Source of the DNA: Molanna angustata | Lineage: Eukaryota; Arthropoda; Insecta; Trichoptera; Molannidae | Reading direction: 5' to 3' | DNA: 64,000 bases | NCBI GenBank assembly: GCA_963576475.1 | Contig: OY754969.1 | Location: 23,271,716-23,335,715 of the forward strand | Shown: piece after piece, positions 1 to 9,715 of the stretch | How positions within the stretch are numbered: the first letter of the stretch is position 1 | How the letters are laid out: each line of letters begins with the position of its first letter | Made by a program: the position numbers and the translations under genes | Notes under the pieces: generated by a model | What the model was told of the DNA's origin: nothing | Database searches by the model: none | The model's input: the letters and a program-made list of their open reading frames with translations, nothing else

Positions 1-577
1 AGAAATCCAAATACCCACTAATCCAATATATATATCGAAATTTTAAAATCTTAAATCTCAAAAGAACAAATTATAAAAAATCAAATATTTAAAATAATAT
101 AATTTAAAATGGATGAAGAAATAAAACGACATGAACGATAATCACTACCACAACATCCATAATAATCATATTTTTCACTCACTTTCCTTAGACCTCGCTC
201 TTTCGTTGCTGTCAAAAGCCGACCTCAACATACCTGAAAATAAAAAGAGAAACGTTATTGGTACAATAAAATAACACTAATTATATTAAATAAATTAAAA
301 ATTTCACCCCAAAAAATTATCATTGTAAAAATGGACAAGTATCTAAAATTAGTTGTATCTAGTAGAAAAAAAAAGTTTGACACGAATCAAAAATTACAAA
401 TAATTTCGATTTGATAAAGCAAATAATTTCGTTTTGTAAAAGAAAATAACTTGTTTTTGATAAAAAATTGATATGGCAAATTTTATAAGAATTCAATTAA
501 AAATAGCAAATAAATGTATTGATTCTGACAAATTATTTCTAATTTTTCGATTGCTATTTCGCGATGGAATTCCATTA
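1..577. other. AT-rich DNA, no gene seen
   Basis: Strongly AT-rich sequence with long A and T runs. No reading frame of useful length, RNA gene or repeat end was recognised. Confidence 0.5.
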
Positions 578-595
578 TCAATATTATAAAATTAC

Positions 596-690
596 TTTAA
601 AAAAAGTAACAACACAAATTTTTAACTTTACCACACTAATTTAAATTAGTGGAATAAAGTTAAAAATTTGTTTTGTAACTTATTTTTTTA
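596..690. repeat. Short foldback hairpin
   Basis: Two arms of about 45 bp meet at about 643-644 (AATTT/AAATT) and pair with a few mismatches. It is AT-rich and MITE-like. It abuts the 3' end of the neighbouring RTE fragment. Confidence 0.55.
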
Positions 691-1003
691 AACGCCAGAC
701 ACCTCTATCTTGACATACATGTTTTGCCTCATTTACATCCATGCATCGCGTCATACATGCTCTCCTATTATTCTGACTTCGTATATTACCATCTTTCAAA
801 ATCTCATTTATATGATCATGCCAACTCTTTCTCGGGCGGCCACGACCTCTCATTCCACTCTTTTCAGCCTTGTATACTTTCTTTGTCAGGCGCTCATCAT
901 TCATTCTCTCCACATGTCCGAACCATCGTAGTTTATTTACTTTCATTATATTCACAATATCTATTTCAATCTTGCATTCTCGTCTGATGTCCACATTCCT
1001 CAT
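691..1003 (-). pseudogene. RTE-like retrotransposon C-terminal fragment (family A)
   Basis: The minus strand reads about 105 codons ending in a stop. It contains the C-terminal signature seen in insect endonuclease/reverse-transcriptase proteins: LRWFGHVERM, then GRGRPRKSWHDHI, then a Cys-containing tail (RACMTRCMDVNEA). The same protein is recognisable at 13.3 kb, and related DNA lies at 35.8 and 56.4 kb. Only the region after the RT palm is left, so the copy cannot move by itself. The 3' tail seen at 13.3 kb is missing because the hairpin at 596-690 takes its place. Family-level identity is from pattern recognition. Clade assignment to RTE is likely but not proven. Confidence 0.7.
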
Positions 1004-1090
1004 TTTTTTAAAGTAATTTTATAATATCGATTCTGTCAAAGATAAAATAAAGTTAGGTAAAATTGTAATTTAATTGAAAAATAAACTTAA

Positions 1091-1266
1091 CAGTGTTATT
1101 TATAAAAATAAATTTGGTTCAATTGAACCCGGTTCAAAGTTTTATTCTGAAATTCAAATATTCTCATATAAAAATAAATAATTCTTCTATGAGAATATTT
1201 GAATTTCAGAATAAGACTTTGAACCGGGTTCAATTGAACCAATTTTATTTTTATAAATAACACCTG
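1091..1266. mobile_element. Foldback MITE flanked by TTAA
   Basis: Two arms of about 75 bp are nearly perfect reverse complements with a short AT-rich spacer near 1169-1184. The outer ends are CAG and CTG, immediately flanked on both sides by TTAA (1087-1090 and 1267-1270). TTAA flanks suggest piggyBac-type mobilisation, but TTAA is common in AT-rich DNA and the termini are not the classic piggyBac CCC. No coding capacity. Confidence 0.65.
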
Positions 1267-1270
1267 TTAA

Positions 1271-1720
1271 ATGTAATATAACAAATGACAATACAATGAT
1301 GTATAATAAATGACAATAAAATATATGAACAACTTAGAAATGAACATTATTAAAAGCGATATTATTTTAAATCGATGTGAAACATTAGGTATGCCTATAT
1401 TTTAAACGTCAAAACAATAAAAGATTGAAAGTATGTAGTAATTTTGTCCCTAAATCACTTGGTAGCAGGCAACTCGCTAGTTAAGGGAGAGATCGTGTGT
1501 AACCCCCAAGTAAAATTTATAGCTCATAATTCGAATTATACAATATGTATAATGCAAAGCGTATTGACATACTGTTCTCTTACGGTACTCTAATTACACT
1601 AAAACATAGTATATAAATTATTTATGGAATGTTAATTATTTACAAGTGATTATTCATATGTCAAAATTTGAGCATGATTTATTAATTGTTTAAAAAGTAA
1701 TTGGACCTGATATATGAAAA
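1271..1720. other. No feature recognised
   Basis: AT-rich sequence. No coding, RNA or repeat signal was seen. Confidence 0.45.
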
Positions 1721-2125
1721 AACGAGTGGGTTGTAGCCAACGCTAAACTCCTCACTAACAAGTCATTCTATAAAGTATTCATATTTTGTATGAAAATTTT
1801 TCAGCATTTTCATGAATTGAGTTTGTTAAATTATTTTTTATTTAAATATTTTATTATGAATACTTGATAATTCTTCAATGCCATTTTATGAAAGTGATGT
1901 GCCTTTTTACCAATTTGAAAATAAAAATACGCTAAATACGCCGTACATAGTAACAGTACATAGCACACAGCACATAGCACACACAGACACACACACAGAT
2001 ACATTGTGATGAAACTTTCAGAATACAATCTCAGCATGATACTAGTTCATAATCTGCAAAAAAAATACCTTTAAAAATTGCGAAATCATAACTCCCCACT
2101 ATATCCCCTTGGGTTAGTGAGGAGT
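1721..2125 (+). repeat. GAG-box dispersed repeat, copy 1
   Basis: First of five copies of a family that starts near AACGAGTGGGTTGTAGCC and ends near TTAGTGAGGAGT followed by A bases. Just inside the 5' end is ACTCCTCACTA, and the 3' end is its reverse complement, giving an imperfect inverted repeat of 15-19 bp. The middle contains a CA-rich stretch (about 1970-1999) and the shared block CAATCTCAGCATGATACTAG. No coding capacity. The inverted ends suggest a MITE, but the conserved 5' block lies outside the inverted repeat, so class is uncertain. Confidence 0.65.
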
Positions 2126-3493
2126 AAAAAACATCATATACTCATCTAGGGGTACAAAGTTTTCTTTTCACATATTGCAAATTGTAATTATTAAAGTACG
2201 ACTGTTTGACAGTAGTTTATGTATTTTTTTAATATTTTCTGTATTTGAATTCAAAACAACTGCGTGTGACATTACGTGTTTGAATTTGGCAGTACGAAAT
2301 TAAACAAAATATAAAATATATTTTTATAAATCTAATGTAAGTATTTGTAACACATTATTGTGTATAAATTATAACTTTCTGAACTCCTTGTCCACGTGCA
2401 TTTTAACTATGCTAAATCTATCACTCCTCCGTGCGGGCATTTTTAATATGAATTTTAGGAAGTACAAATATCTATATGAAAAAATGGTTTAAATCTATAA
2501 CTTATAACAAGTAGTATGATTGTTCCGTTTACAGAAACGTGACAAACATAATATACGATGTTAAGAGATATGGAGATACATCTTCAATATCGACACATGG
2601 AATCTTTAACTTTTGTAATCTATAGAGATTATATCACAAGAATTCTCCGAGTCTCAGAGTCGTGCACGATCCCGTGAGAACCAAAACTTTGTACGGCCAA
2701 TGTCTCATACAAAAGTGGTAAAACTAGGTTGAACTTCGCCATATACCTTGATCCTGGTTTATTCAGATAATAATAATATCTCCACTAGAACAAAAGTCAA
2801 CGTTATGTACTTTAAATTACAAGTAGGTATAACATGTAAAGTGTCTATATATAAAAAAAATAAAAGCAAAACAAAAAACTATTTAGGTACTACATGTAAT
2901 GTTCAACTGTGACCTGCATCTTTGCATTTAAATTCGGATTGAAAAACAATTGGAAATATGTAGATAAATATTGTATCAAATTGAAAAAAAGAAAACAAAT
3001 TAAAAAAAAAACTTGCAGAATTTTTGAGTACGAACATGGACTACAGCATTATTCGCATTATAAGTTTATCTCATAGATTTTCATTATAATAAACAAGATG
3101 GAGTACTCCGTGCAATTGACATTTTAGTTGCAACATATTGCAGTTTTCCTTACATTTAAACACATCCTAGATAACTGTTCTCAAAATCTTAATGAACAAA
3201 CTGTCATTTTCGACAAATAAAACCGAAAACATTTCACATAAGTCGTAATTCCCTATAGAAAATCAATATTGTCTGTAAACCAAGATGTCAAAAATGCCAC
3301 GGAAATAAGCCTCACTTCGATTCATAGAAAATTGGCTAACTGCGATATCTATGTAGTATATTATATGAAAATCTATGGTTTATCCATAGTGCATAGAGAT
3401 AAGATTTGACTAGAATTTATGTTCGTAAGTATACAAAAACTTAAGTTAAAATTATGTGCACATACAAAAACCGATTTATAAGAACAACAATAA
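2126..3493. other. No feature recognised
   Basis: AT-rich DNA between two GAG-box copies in the same orientation. Small open frames show no recognisable protein motif. Confidence 0.45.
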
Positions 3494-4100
3494 AACGAGT
3501 GGGTTGTGGCCAACGCTATACTCTTCACTACCAGGTAACTCCGCAAAGTATTCAAATTTTGTGTGGGAAATTTTCAACATTTTTATGAAATGAGTTTGTT
3601 CAACATTTTTTTATTTAAATATTTTATTATGAAAACTTGATATTTCTTCAATGCTATTTTATGAAAGTGACGTGCCTTTTTACCAATTTGAAAATAAATA
3701 TTTCATATTTAAAGTTTCTTGGGCTTGGGGTCACTTTAAAATATTTGATGTATAAAAAAAATGAGAAGCACTATTCAGATACCCTTCAAAATCTAATGGG
3801 GTATAAGCGAGTATTAGATGTATATACATATATTTGCAATATTTGAAAATAATCGAATGAGTATTTTAGTCTATAATTGATAAAGTAAAATAAACACGCC
3901 GTACATAGACACAGTACCTACATACATAGCACGCAGCACACAGCACGCAGCACATAGCACTCACACACTGTTACATTGTGACGAAACTTTCAGAATACAA
4001 TCTCAGCATGATACTAGTTGATATTCCGCAATAAAATAAATATCCTTAAAAATTGCGAAAACATAACTCCCCACTATATCCCCTTGGGTCAGTGAGGAGT
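3494..4100 (+). repeat. GAG-box dispersed repeat, copy 2 (longest)
   Basis: Same ends as copy 1, but about 200 bp longer because it keeps an internal block (about 3697-3895) that copy 1 has lost. A degenerate GCACAC/GCAGCAC tandem stretch lies at about 3925-3970. This block is also present in copies 3, 4 and 5, so copy 2 is close to the full-length form. Confidence 0.7.
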
Positions 4101-4560
4101 AAAAATGGATTGTATATCTAAAATAATTTATTGTTTATAGAAACAAATGAATCGACTATCGCTACATACCTGACTAATATTTTAGTAAAATGGAAAATAA
4201 AGAGGTAGGTATACTTATATGTACAAGAAGATTAAATAAATAAATAAATAAATATACTTATTGTTTTATTTGAACGGACTACTTCTGGGACATTCAACGT
4301 CTATTTGCATTATAATTATTACTCAAATCTCAAAACTGAAAAGCAAGTTGAAACTCGCTAATTTTGTCGTTTCGTTCTAATTTACATTTTATATTCTTCA
4401 TTGTCGAGAAGCAGAGAAGGGAATGAAGAAAAAAGTCAGACGAGAAGAGACTAATCGGAATTCTAAATCATTATAGTAGGTATGCATTTGAAACAATCTT
4501 GAGAATTTTATGAAATTGTTGGAATTTATTCATTGGATTCCATCAAACATTTTACTATTA
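4101..4560. other. No gene; short (AAAT)n tract
   Basis: AT-rich sequence with an (AAAT)n microsatellite near 4234-4255. Nothing else recognised before the Helitron-like cluster. Confidence 0.45.
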
Positions 4561-5617
4561 CTAGTTGCATGTAACACATGGGATCCAACTGTCGACAGCG
4601 ATAGTATGTATAGTTGAAGAATAAGTACCAAACCCATAAATACAAATTATTTATTATTTTATGATATTTAGTTTTCTATACAACACATGTACCTAGGTAG
4701 TCAAGATAGGATAGTATGGAGGTCAGTCTTTTTTTCCTACCCGGAATATGAAAACAGCATGATGGTATATGTATATTGTATGTTTAGAGATGAAGTATCA
4801 AACTATTAAGTCTTCTTTGATATTGTGTATAGGTGACTACCATACAAATTGTATGAAGCGATGTCGTCACTAAATTCAATTTTTATAAAAATTGTTAAAA
4901 AAAATTTGAGATGTACTGCTACAATGTTAATATTTTTTATATAAAATTAAATTATCTAGTTGGGGTGTTTCGGCTTTTTTCGATATTTAAAAAAAAAATG
5001 GAAATATAGGCAGTTAAACTCATAAATTTATCATAAAAAAAATACTTTTCTTAATAAAAAATGTTTGAGAAACCCTGAAATTTTTTTGAAAAAACTCATT
5101 TGAGATTTTGTATTTGTCTATGTTTATACCAATTTTCAGCGTTCTAGCTTTTATGGTTTCTGAGATATAGGGAAAAATAAAATAAAAATTCAAAAGTTGA
5201 TAACCCCTGACTGAAACAAAAATTCAAAATTCCGAGTATAAAAGTTTTGTAGGCCTGTAACTTTTTATATATTCTGAAATTTTAGGCTCTGTAAATTGAG
5301 CGGATCAAAAGTTATAAGGGGTGACGGACACACACACACACACAAACATACACACACACAGACACACACACACACACACAGAGACACACACACACACACA
5401 CACACACAGACACACGAAATGTTCTACTCCGAATTCTAAGTAAATCCGTGTATGGAACATATATGCTGCGAAGCCTCTAAGTTGGTGTTTTTTGACTTCA
5501 AAGTTGGAAAAGCCGTGAAAAAAGTAGACCTCTCCATACAATTCTCGCGTATTCTGGCTTGATACATTGTCGATATGTTAAGAGAACAAAGTTCTCCTGA
5601 ACAAATCGACAGTTGGA
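4561..5617 (-). mobile_element. Helitron-like non-autonomous element, copy A
   Basis: Read on the minus strand it starts TCCAACTGTCGAT and ends CTAG. The reverse complement of its first 13 bases recurs about 24 bases before the 3' end, followed by a small hairpin (CATG arms) just upstream of CTAG. A long CA/TG microsatellite lies at about 5331-5413. Flanks are A on the left and T on the right, with no target duplication. These traits (TC start, CTRR end, terminal hairpin, subterminal inverted repeats, internal microsatellite) fit Helitron/Helentron-derived HINE or DINE-1 elements. No Rep/helicase is encoded. Open frames across it are microsatellite translations. Copy A shares diagnostic variants with copy G. 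Confidence 0.8.
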
Positions 5618-5945
5618 TGATACACAATGAAATTGGTATATAGACGTTAAACACGAGGAAGATCCGTTTTTTACATTTTTTTTAATATGACTAGTTGCAT
5701 GTAACACATGAGATCCAACTGTCGATATCGATAGTATGTATAGTTGAAGAATGTGTACCAAACTATAAACCCATAGATACAAATTATTGAATATTTTCAG
5801 ATATTTTGTTTTCTATACAACATATGTAGGTATGTATGTCAAGATAGGATAGTATGGAGGAAGATCCTTTTTCCTACCCAGAATATGCAAATAGCATGAT
5901 GGTATGTATGTATGTTTGGAGTCGAAGTATCAAACTATTAAGTCT

Positions 5946-6955
5946 TCCAACTGTCGATTTGTTCAGGAGAACTTTGTTCTCTTAACATATCGACAATGTA
6001 TCAAGCCAGAATACGCGAGAATTGTATGGAGAGGTCTACTTTTTTCACGGCTTTTCCAACTTTGAAGTCAAAAAACACCAACTTAGAGGCTTCGCAGCAT
6101 ATATGTTCCATACACGGATTTACTCAGAATTCGGAGTAGAACATTTCGTGTGTCTGTGTGTCTGTGTGTGTGTGTGTCTGTGTGTCCGTCCCCCCCTTAT
6201 AACTTTTGATCCGCTCAATAAACAGAGCCTAAAATTTCAGAATATATAAACAGTTACAGGCCTACAAAACTTTTATACTCGGAATTTTGAATTTTTGTTT
6301 CAGTCAGGGGTTATCAACTTTTGAATTTTTATTTTATTTTTCCATATATCTCAGAAACCATAAACGCTAGAACGCTGAAAATTGGTACAAACATAGACAA
6401 ATACAAAATCTCAAATTAGTTTTTTCAAAAAAATTCCAGGGTTTCTCAAACATTTTTTATTAAGAAAAATATTTTTTTTATGATAAATTTATGAGTTTAA
6501 CTGCCTATATTTCCAAAACTTTTACAATTATCGAAAAAAGCCGAAACACCCCAACTAGATAATTTAATTTTCTATAAAAAATATCAGCAATGTAGTAGAA
6601 GATCTTAATTTTTTTTTAACAATTTTTTTAAAAATTGAATTTAGTGACGACATCGCTTCATACATTTTGTATGGCAGTCGCCTATACACAATATGTAAGA
6701 AGACTTAATAGTTTGATACTTCGACTCCAAACATACATACATACCATCATGCTATTTGCATATTCTGGGTAGGAAAAAGGATCTTCCTCCATACTATCCT
6801 ATCTTGACATACATACCTACATATGTTGTATAGAAAACAAAATATCTGAAAATATTCAATAATTTGTATCTATGGGTTTATAGTTTGGTACATATTCTTC
6901 AACTATACATACTATCGCTATCGACAGTTGGATCTCATGTGTTACATGCAACTAG
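5946..6955 (+). mobile_element. Helitron-like element, copy C
   Basis: About 1010 bp with intact TC start, 5' hairpin region, short TG microsatellite (about 6147-6187), 3' subterminal inverted repeat and CTAG end. Its 3' arm shares with the 3' part of M a TCGACTCC-type variant at about 6719-6727, where the other copies read CATCTCC. Left flank is T (from M); right flank is T (from the passenger). Confidence 0.8.
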
Positions 6956-7236
6956 TTCTATAAACTCCACTTTTTTTCTTTGTAATTTCTTTTAGTTTTA
7001 GAATTTAATAATGACCTACTGATGTTGTTGTTGGTGTAAAATGCAGCTTTGATGTTAGTTGGCAGTGTATTTTTTATTTTTATAGAAATAGGTCATGTGT
7101 ATAGAATTTTTCTCCATTTTTGTTCTGTATTTAGGTTATTGGTGTTGAATGGATATATGTATTGGTCAGTTGTTTTTGTTTTTTGTCGAGTATGCTGTCT
7201 ATTATTTTGTTATTGTAGCCGTTATTCACTCCTGCT

Positions 7237-7660
7237 CCTGATTTTGTTCGCCTATAGTACAAAATAAATAAATTAATTAATTAGCTGTGAGGTACCGGCT
7301 TAGAATAGTGCTTCCACTCTTTTCTATTATTGTTTTCGAGTGTCCCGTAAGAGCCGATTAATCGAAAATACAACAGGCAACAATAACATCTCACATAGTT
7401 CAGCAATGAGGTTCACCACCCATTCTGAATATAGTGCCTTTTTAGGTGAGAAGAGACTGGTGTATGGGTATACACTGATGTGTTGTGCTCCCTTTTATAA
7501 GGCAATGCACACCCGCACACCTTTCGCTGGTTACCCCATATTGTGGGATATGCCGTGATGGTATGAATGAATGAATGAATTATGGCTTTGTTTAGGGATT
7601 GTATGAGGATGTATATGTATCTGTTTTTTTTTTTCAAAGACATATTGATTAACAGACCAG
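7237..7660 (+). repeat. Thr-tRNA-type SINE body, interrupted
   Basis: Positions 7237-7268 (TTCGCCTATAGTACAA) match the sequence after the tRNA-like head in the SINEs at 50.2 and 51.0 kb (TTCACCTATAGCACAA). Positions 7581-7660 match the end of that SINE body (TTTAGGGA, GATGTATATGTA, then GACATATT). The tRNA-like head is missing. The material in between is a separate repeat. Confidence 0.5.
7322..7580 (+). repeat. Short retroposon family R-B, copy 1, with (GAAT)n tail
   Basis: About 260 bp ending in ATGCCGTGATGGTATGAATG and four GAAT units. A second long copy is on the minus strand at 52.2-52.4 kb and a 3' fragment is at 40.5 kb. The 3' end resembles that of RTE family A (GGCGTGATGGTATGGTATGG), suggesting RTE-dependent mobilisation. 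It sits inside an older SINE body. Confidence 0.6.
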
Positions 7661-7894
7661 TTACATTTTTCATCAGATTATGATCATTGAATAATCACAA
7701 TATAATAAAACAAAAAATAAGTAAAAAATATTATCATGTTATTGTATGCTTGCTTATGACTTATAAGAATGGGAGAAAATATAGTACTATGTAAAAAGGT
7801 CAAATCATTCATGTACAAAAAACTGCCTTAGGCATCTTTTTCTTAACACCGCAAATATCTGGACTATTGTCTTGCTGAATGTACAATAAATTAA

Positions 7895-8917
7895 TCCAAC
7901 TGTCGATTTGTTCAGGAGAACTTTGTTCTCTTAACATATCGACAATGTATCAAGCCAGAACACGCGAGAAATGTATGGAGAGGTCTACTTTTTTCACGGC
8001 ATTTCCAACTTTGAAGTCAAAAAACACCAACTTAGAGGCTTCGCAGCATATATGTTCCATACACGGATTTACTCAGAATTCGGAGTAGAACATTTCGTGT
8101 GTCTGTGTGTCTGTGTGTGTGTCTGTGTGTCTGTGTGTGTGTGTGTCCGTCCCCCCCCTTATAACTTTTGATCCGCTCAATTTACAGAGCCTAAAATTTC
8201 AGAATATATAAACAGTTACAGGCCTACAAAACTTTTATACTCGGAATTTTGAATTTTTGTTTCAGTCAGGGGTTATCAACTTTTGAATTTTTATTTTATT
8301 TTTCCATATATCTCAGAAACCATAAACGGTAGAACGCTGAAAATTGGTACAAACATAGACAAATACAAAATCTCAAATTGGTTTTTTCAAAAAAATTCCA
8401 GGGTTTCTCAAACATTTTTTATTAAGAAAAATATTTTTTTTATGATAAATTTATGAGTTTAACTGCCTATATTTCCAAAACTTTTACAATTATCGAAAAA
8501 ATCCGAAACACCCCAACTAGATAATTTAATTTTCTATAAAAAATATTAACATTGTAGTAGAAGATCTCAATTTTTTTTTAACAATTTTTTTAAAAATTGA
8601 ATTTAGTGACGACATCGCTTCATACATTTTGTATGGCAGTCGCCTATACACAATATGTAAGAAGACTTAATAGTTTGATACTTCATCTCCAAACATACAT
8701 ACATACCATCATGCTATTTGCATATTCTGGGTAGGAAAAAGGATCTTCCTCCATACTATCCTATCTTGACATACATACCTACATATGTTGTATAGAAAAC
8801 AAAATATCTGAAAATATTCAATAATTTGTATCTATGGGTTTATAGTTTGGTACATATTCTTCAACTATACATACTATCGCTATCGACAGTTGGATCTCAT
8901 GTGTTACATGCAACTAG
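7895..8917 (+). mobile_element. Helitron-like element, copy D
   Basis: Complete copy of 1023 bp: TCC start at 7895 (left flank A), TG microsatellite about 8097-8147, 3' subterminal inverted repeat, hairpin, CTAG at 8914-8917. Its 3' end directly abuts the 5' part of element M at 8918. Confidence 0.8.
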
Positions 8918-9715
8918 TCTTACATATTGTGTATAGGCGACTGCCATACAAAATGTATGAAACGATGTCGTCACTAAATTCAATTTTTAAAAAAATGTTA
9001 AAAAAAAATTGAGATCTTCTACTACATTGCTGATATTTTTTATAGAAAATTAAATTATCTAGTTGGGGTGTTTCGGCTTTTTTCGATAATTGTAAAAGTT
9101 TTGGAAATATAGGCAGTTAAACTCATAAATTTATCATAAAAAAAATATTTTTCTTAATGAAAATTGTTTGAGAAACCCTGGAATTTTTTTGAAAAAACTA
9201 ATTTGAGATTTTGTATTTGTCTATGTTGGTACCAATTTTCAGCGTTCTAGCGTTTATGGTTTCTGAGATATATGGAAAAATAAAATAAAAATTCAAAAGT
9301 TGATAACCCCTGACTGAAACAAAAATTCAAAATTCCGAGTATAAAAGTTTTGTAGGCCTGTAACTGTTTATATATTCTGAAATTTTAGGCTCTGTTTATT
9401 GAGCGGATCAAAAGTTATAAGGGGGGGACGGACACACAGACACACACACACAGACACACACACACACAGACACACACACAGACACACACACAGACACACA
9501 CACACAGACACACGAAATGTTCTACTCCGAATTCTGAGTAAATCCGTGTATGGAACATATATGCTGCGAAGCCTCTAAGTTGGTGTTTTTTGACTTCAAA
9601 GTTGGAAAAGCCGTGAAAAAAGTAGACCTCTCCATACAATTCTCGCGTATTCTGGCTTGATACATTGTCGATATGTTAAGAGAACAAAGTTCTCCTGAAC
9701 AAATCGACAGTTGGA
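8918..9715 (-). mobile_element. 5' part of Helitron-like element M
   Basis: Minus-strand segment of 798 bp that lacks the 3' terminal 255 bp. Those missing bases are present at 5691-5945. It contains a CA/TG microsatellite at about 9431-9515 and the intact 5' terminus (TCC on the minus strand at 9715). Confidence 0.75.

Larger units (their letters stand above)
578..1030. repeat. Inverted-repeat-bounded segment enclosing a hairpin and an RTE fragment
   Basis: Positions 578-605 and 1003-1030 are inverted repeats of about 28 bp with one mismatch. They enclose a small hairpin (596-690, overlapping the left repeat) and a retrotransposon coding fragment (691-1003). The arrangement could be a TIR element that acquired the fragment, or a foldback formed by chance nesting. 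No target duplication outside the repeats was identified, so the class is not assigned. Confidence 0.5.
6956..7894. other. Passenger segment between copies C and D
   Basis: A 939-bp segment with no Helitron similarity. It holds pieces of a SINE body (7237-7268 and 7581-7660) interrupted by another short repeat (about 7322-7580), plus AT-rich DNA. No gene is recognised. Its significance is that it appears to have been carried into M together with the two flanking elements. Confidence 0.6.
5946..8917 (+). mobile_element. Composite Helitron-like unit (copy C + 939 bp passenger + copy D)
   Basis: This 2972-bp block starts with the family 5' terminus (TCC at 5946) and ends with the family 3' terminus (CTAG at 8914-8917). 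It contains two complete elements in the same orientation separated by unrelated DNA. Both outer junctions are exact element ends abutting the two halves of M. There is no target duplication, as expected for Helitron or Helentron insertion. The internal terminator at 6952-6955 and its hairpin look intact, so the unit is best explained by one transposition that read through it. Confidence 0.7.
5691..9715 (-). mobile_element. Helitron-like element M, split by a composite insertion
   Basis: The 3' part (5691-5945) and the 5' part (8918-9715) together make 1053 bp, the same length as intact copies A and F. The break falls between T at 5945 and T at 8918. In undisrupted copy F the matching sequence is continuous (about 9967-9985). 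M is flanked by A on the left. Its right flank was T before copy F inserted directly against its 5' end. The interrupting unit 5946-8917 is annotated separately. Confidence 0.8.

Noticed and set aside
5305..5541. Cys/Val-rich open frames repeated at 5.3, 6.0, 8.0, 9.4, 10.5, 10.9 and 12.5 kb
   Set aside because: They are translations of the TG/CA microsatellite and neighbouring element sequence in every Helitron-like copy. Lengths follow the microsatellite, and no family motif is present.
5691..6955. Simple inverted duplication of one Helitron-like element
   Set aside because: Considered for B-C and for D-E, but the two partial pieces fit together exactly as one interrupted element, which explains both at once.
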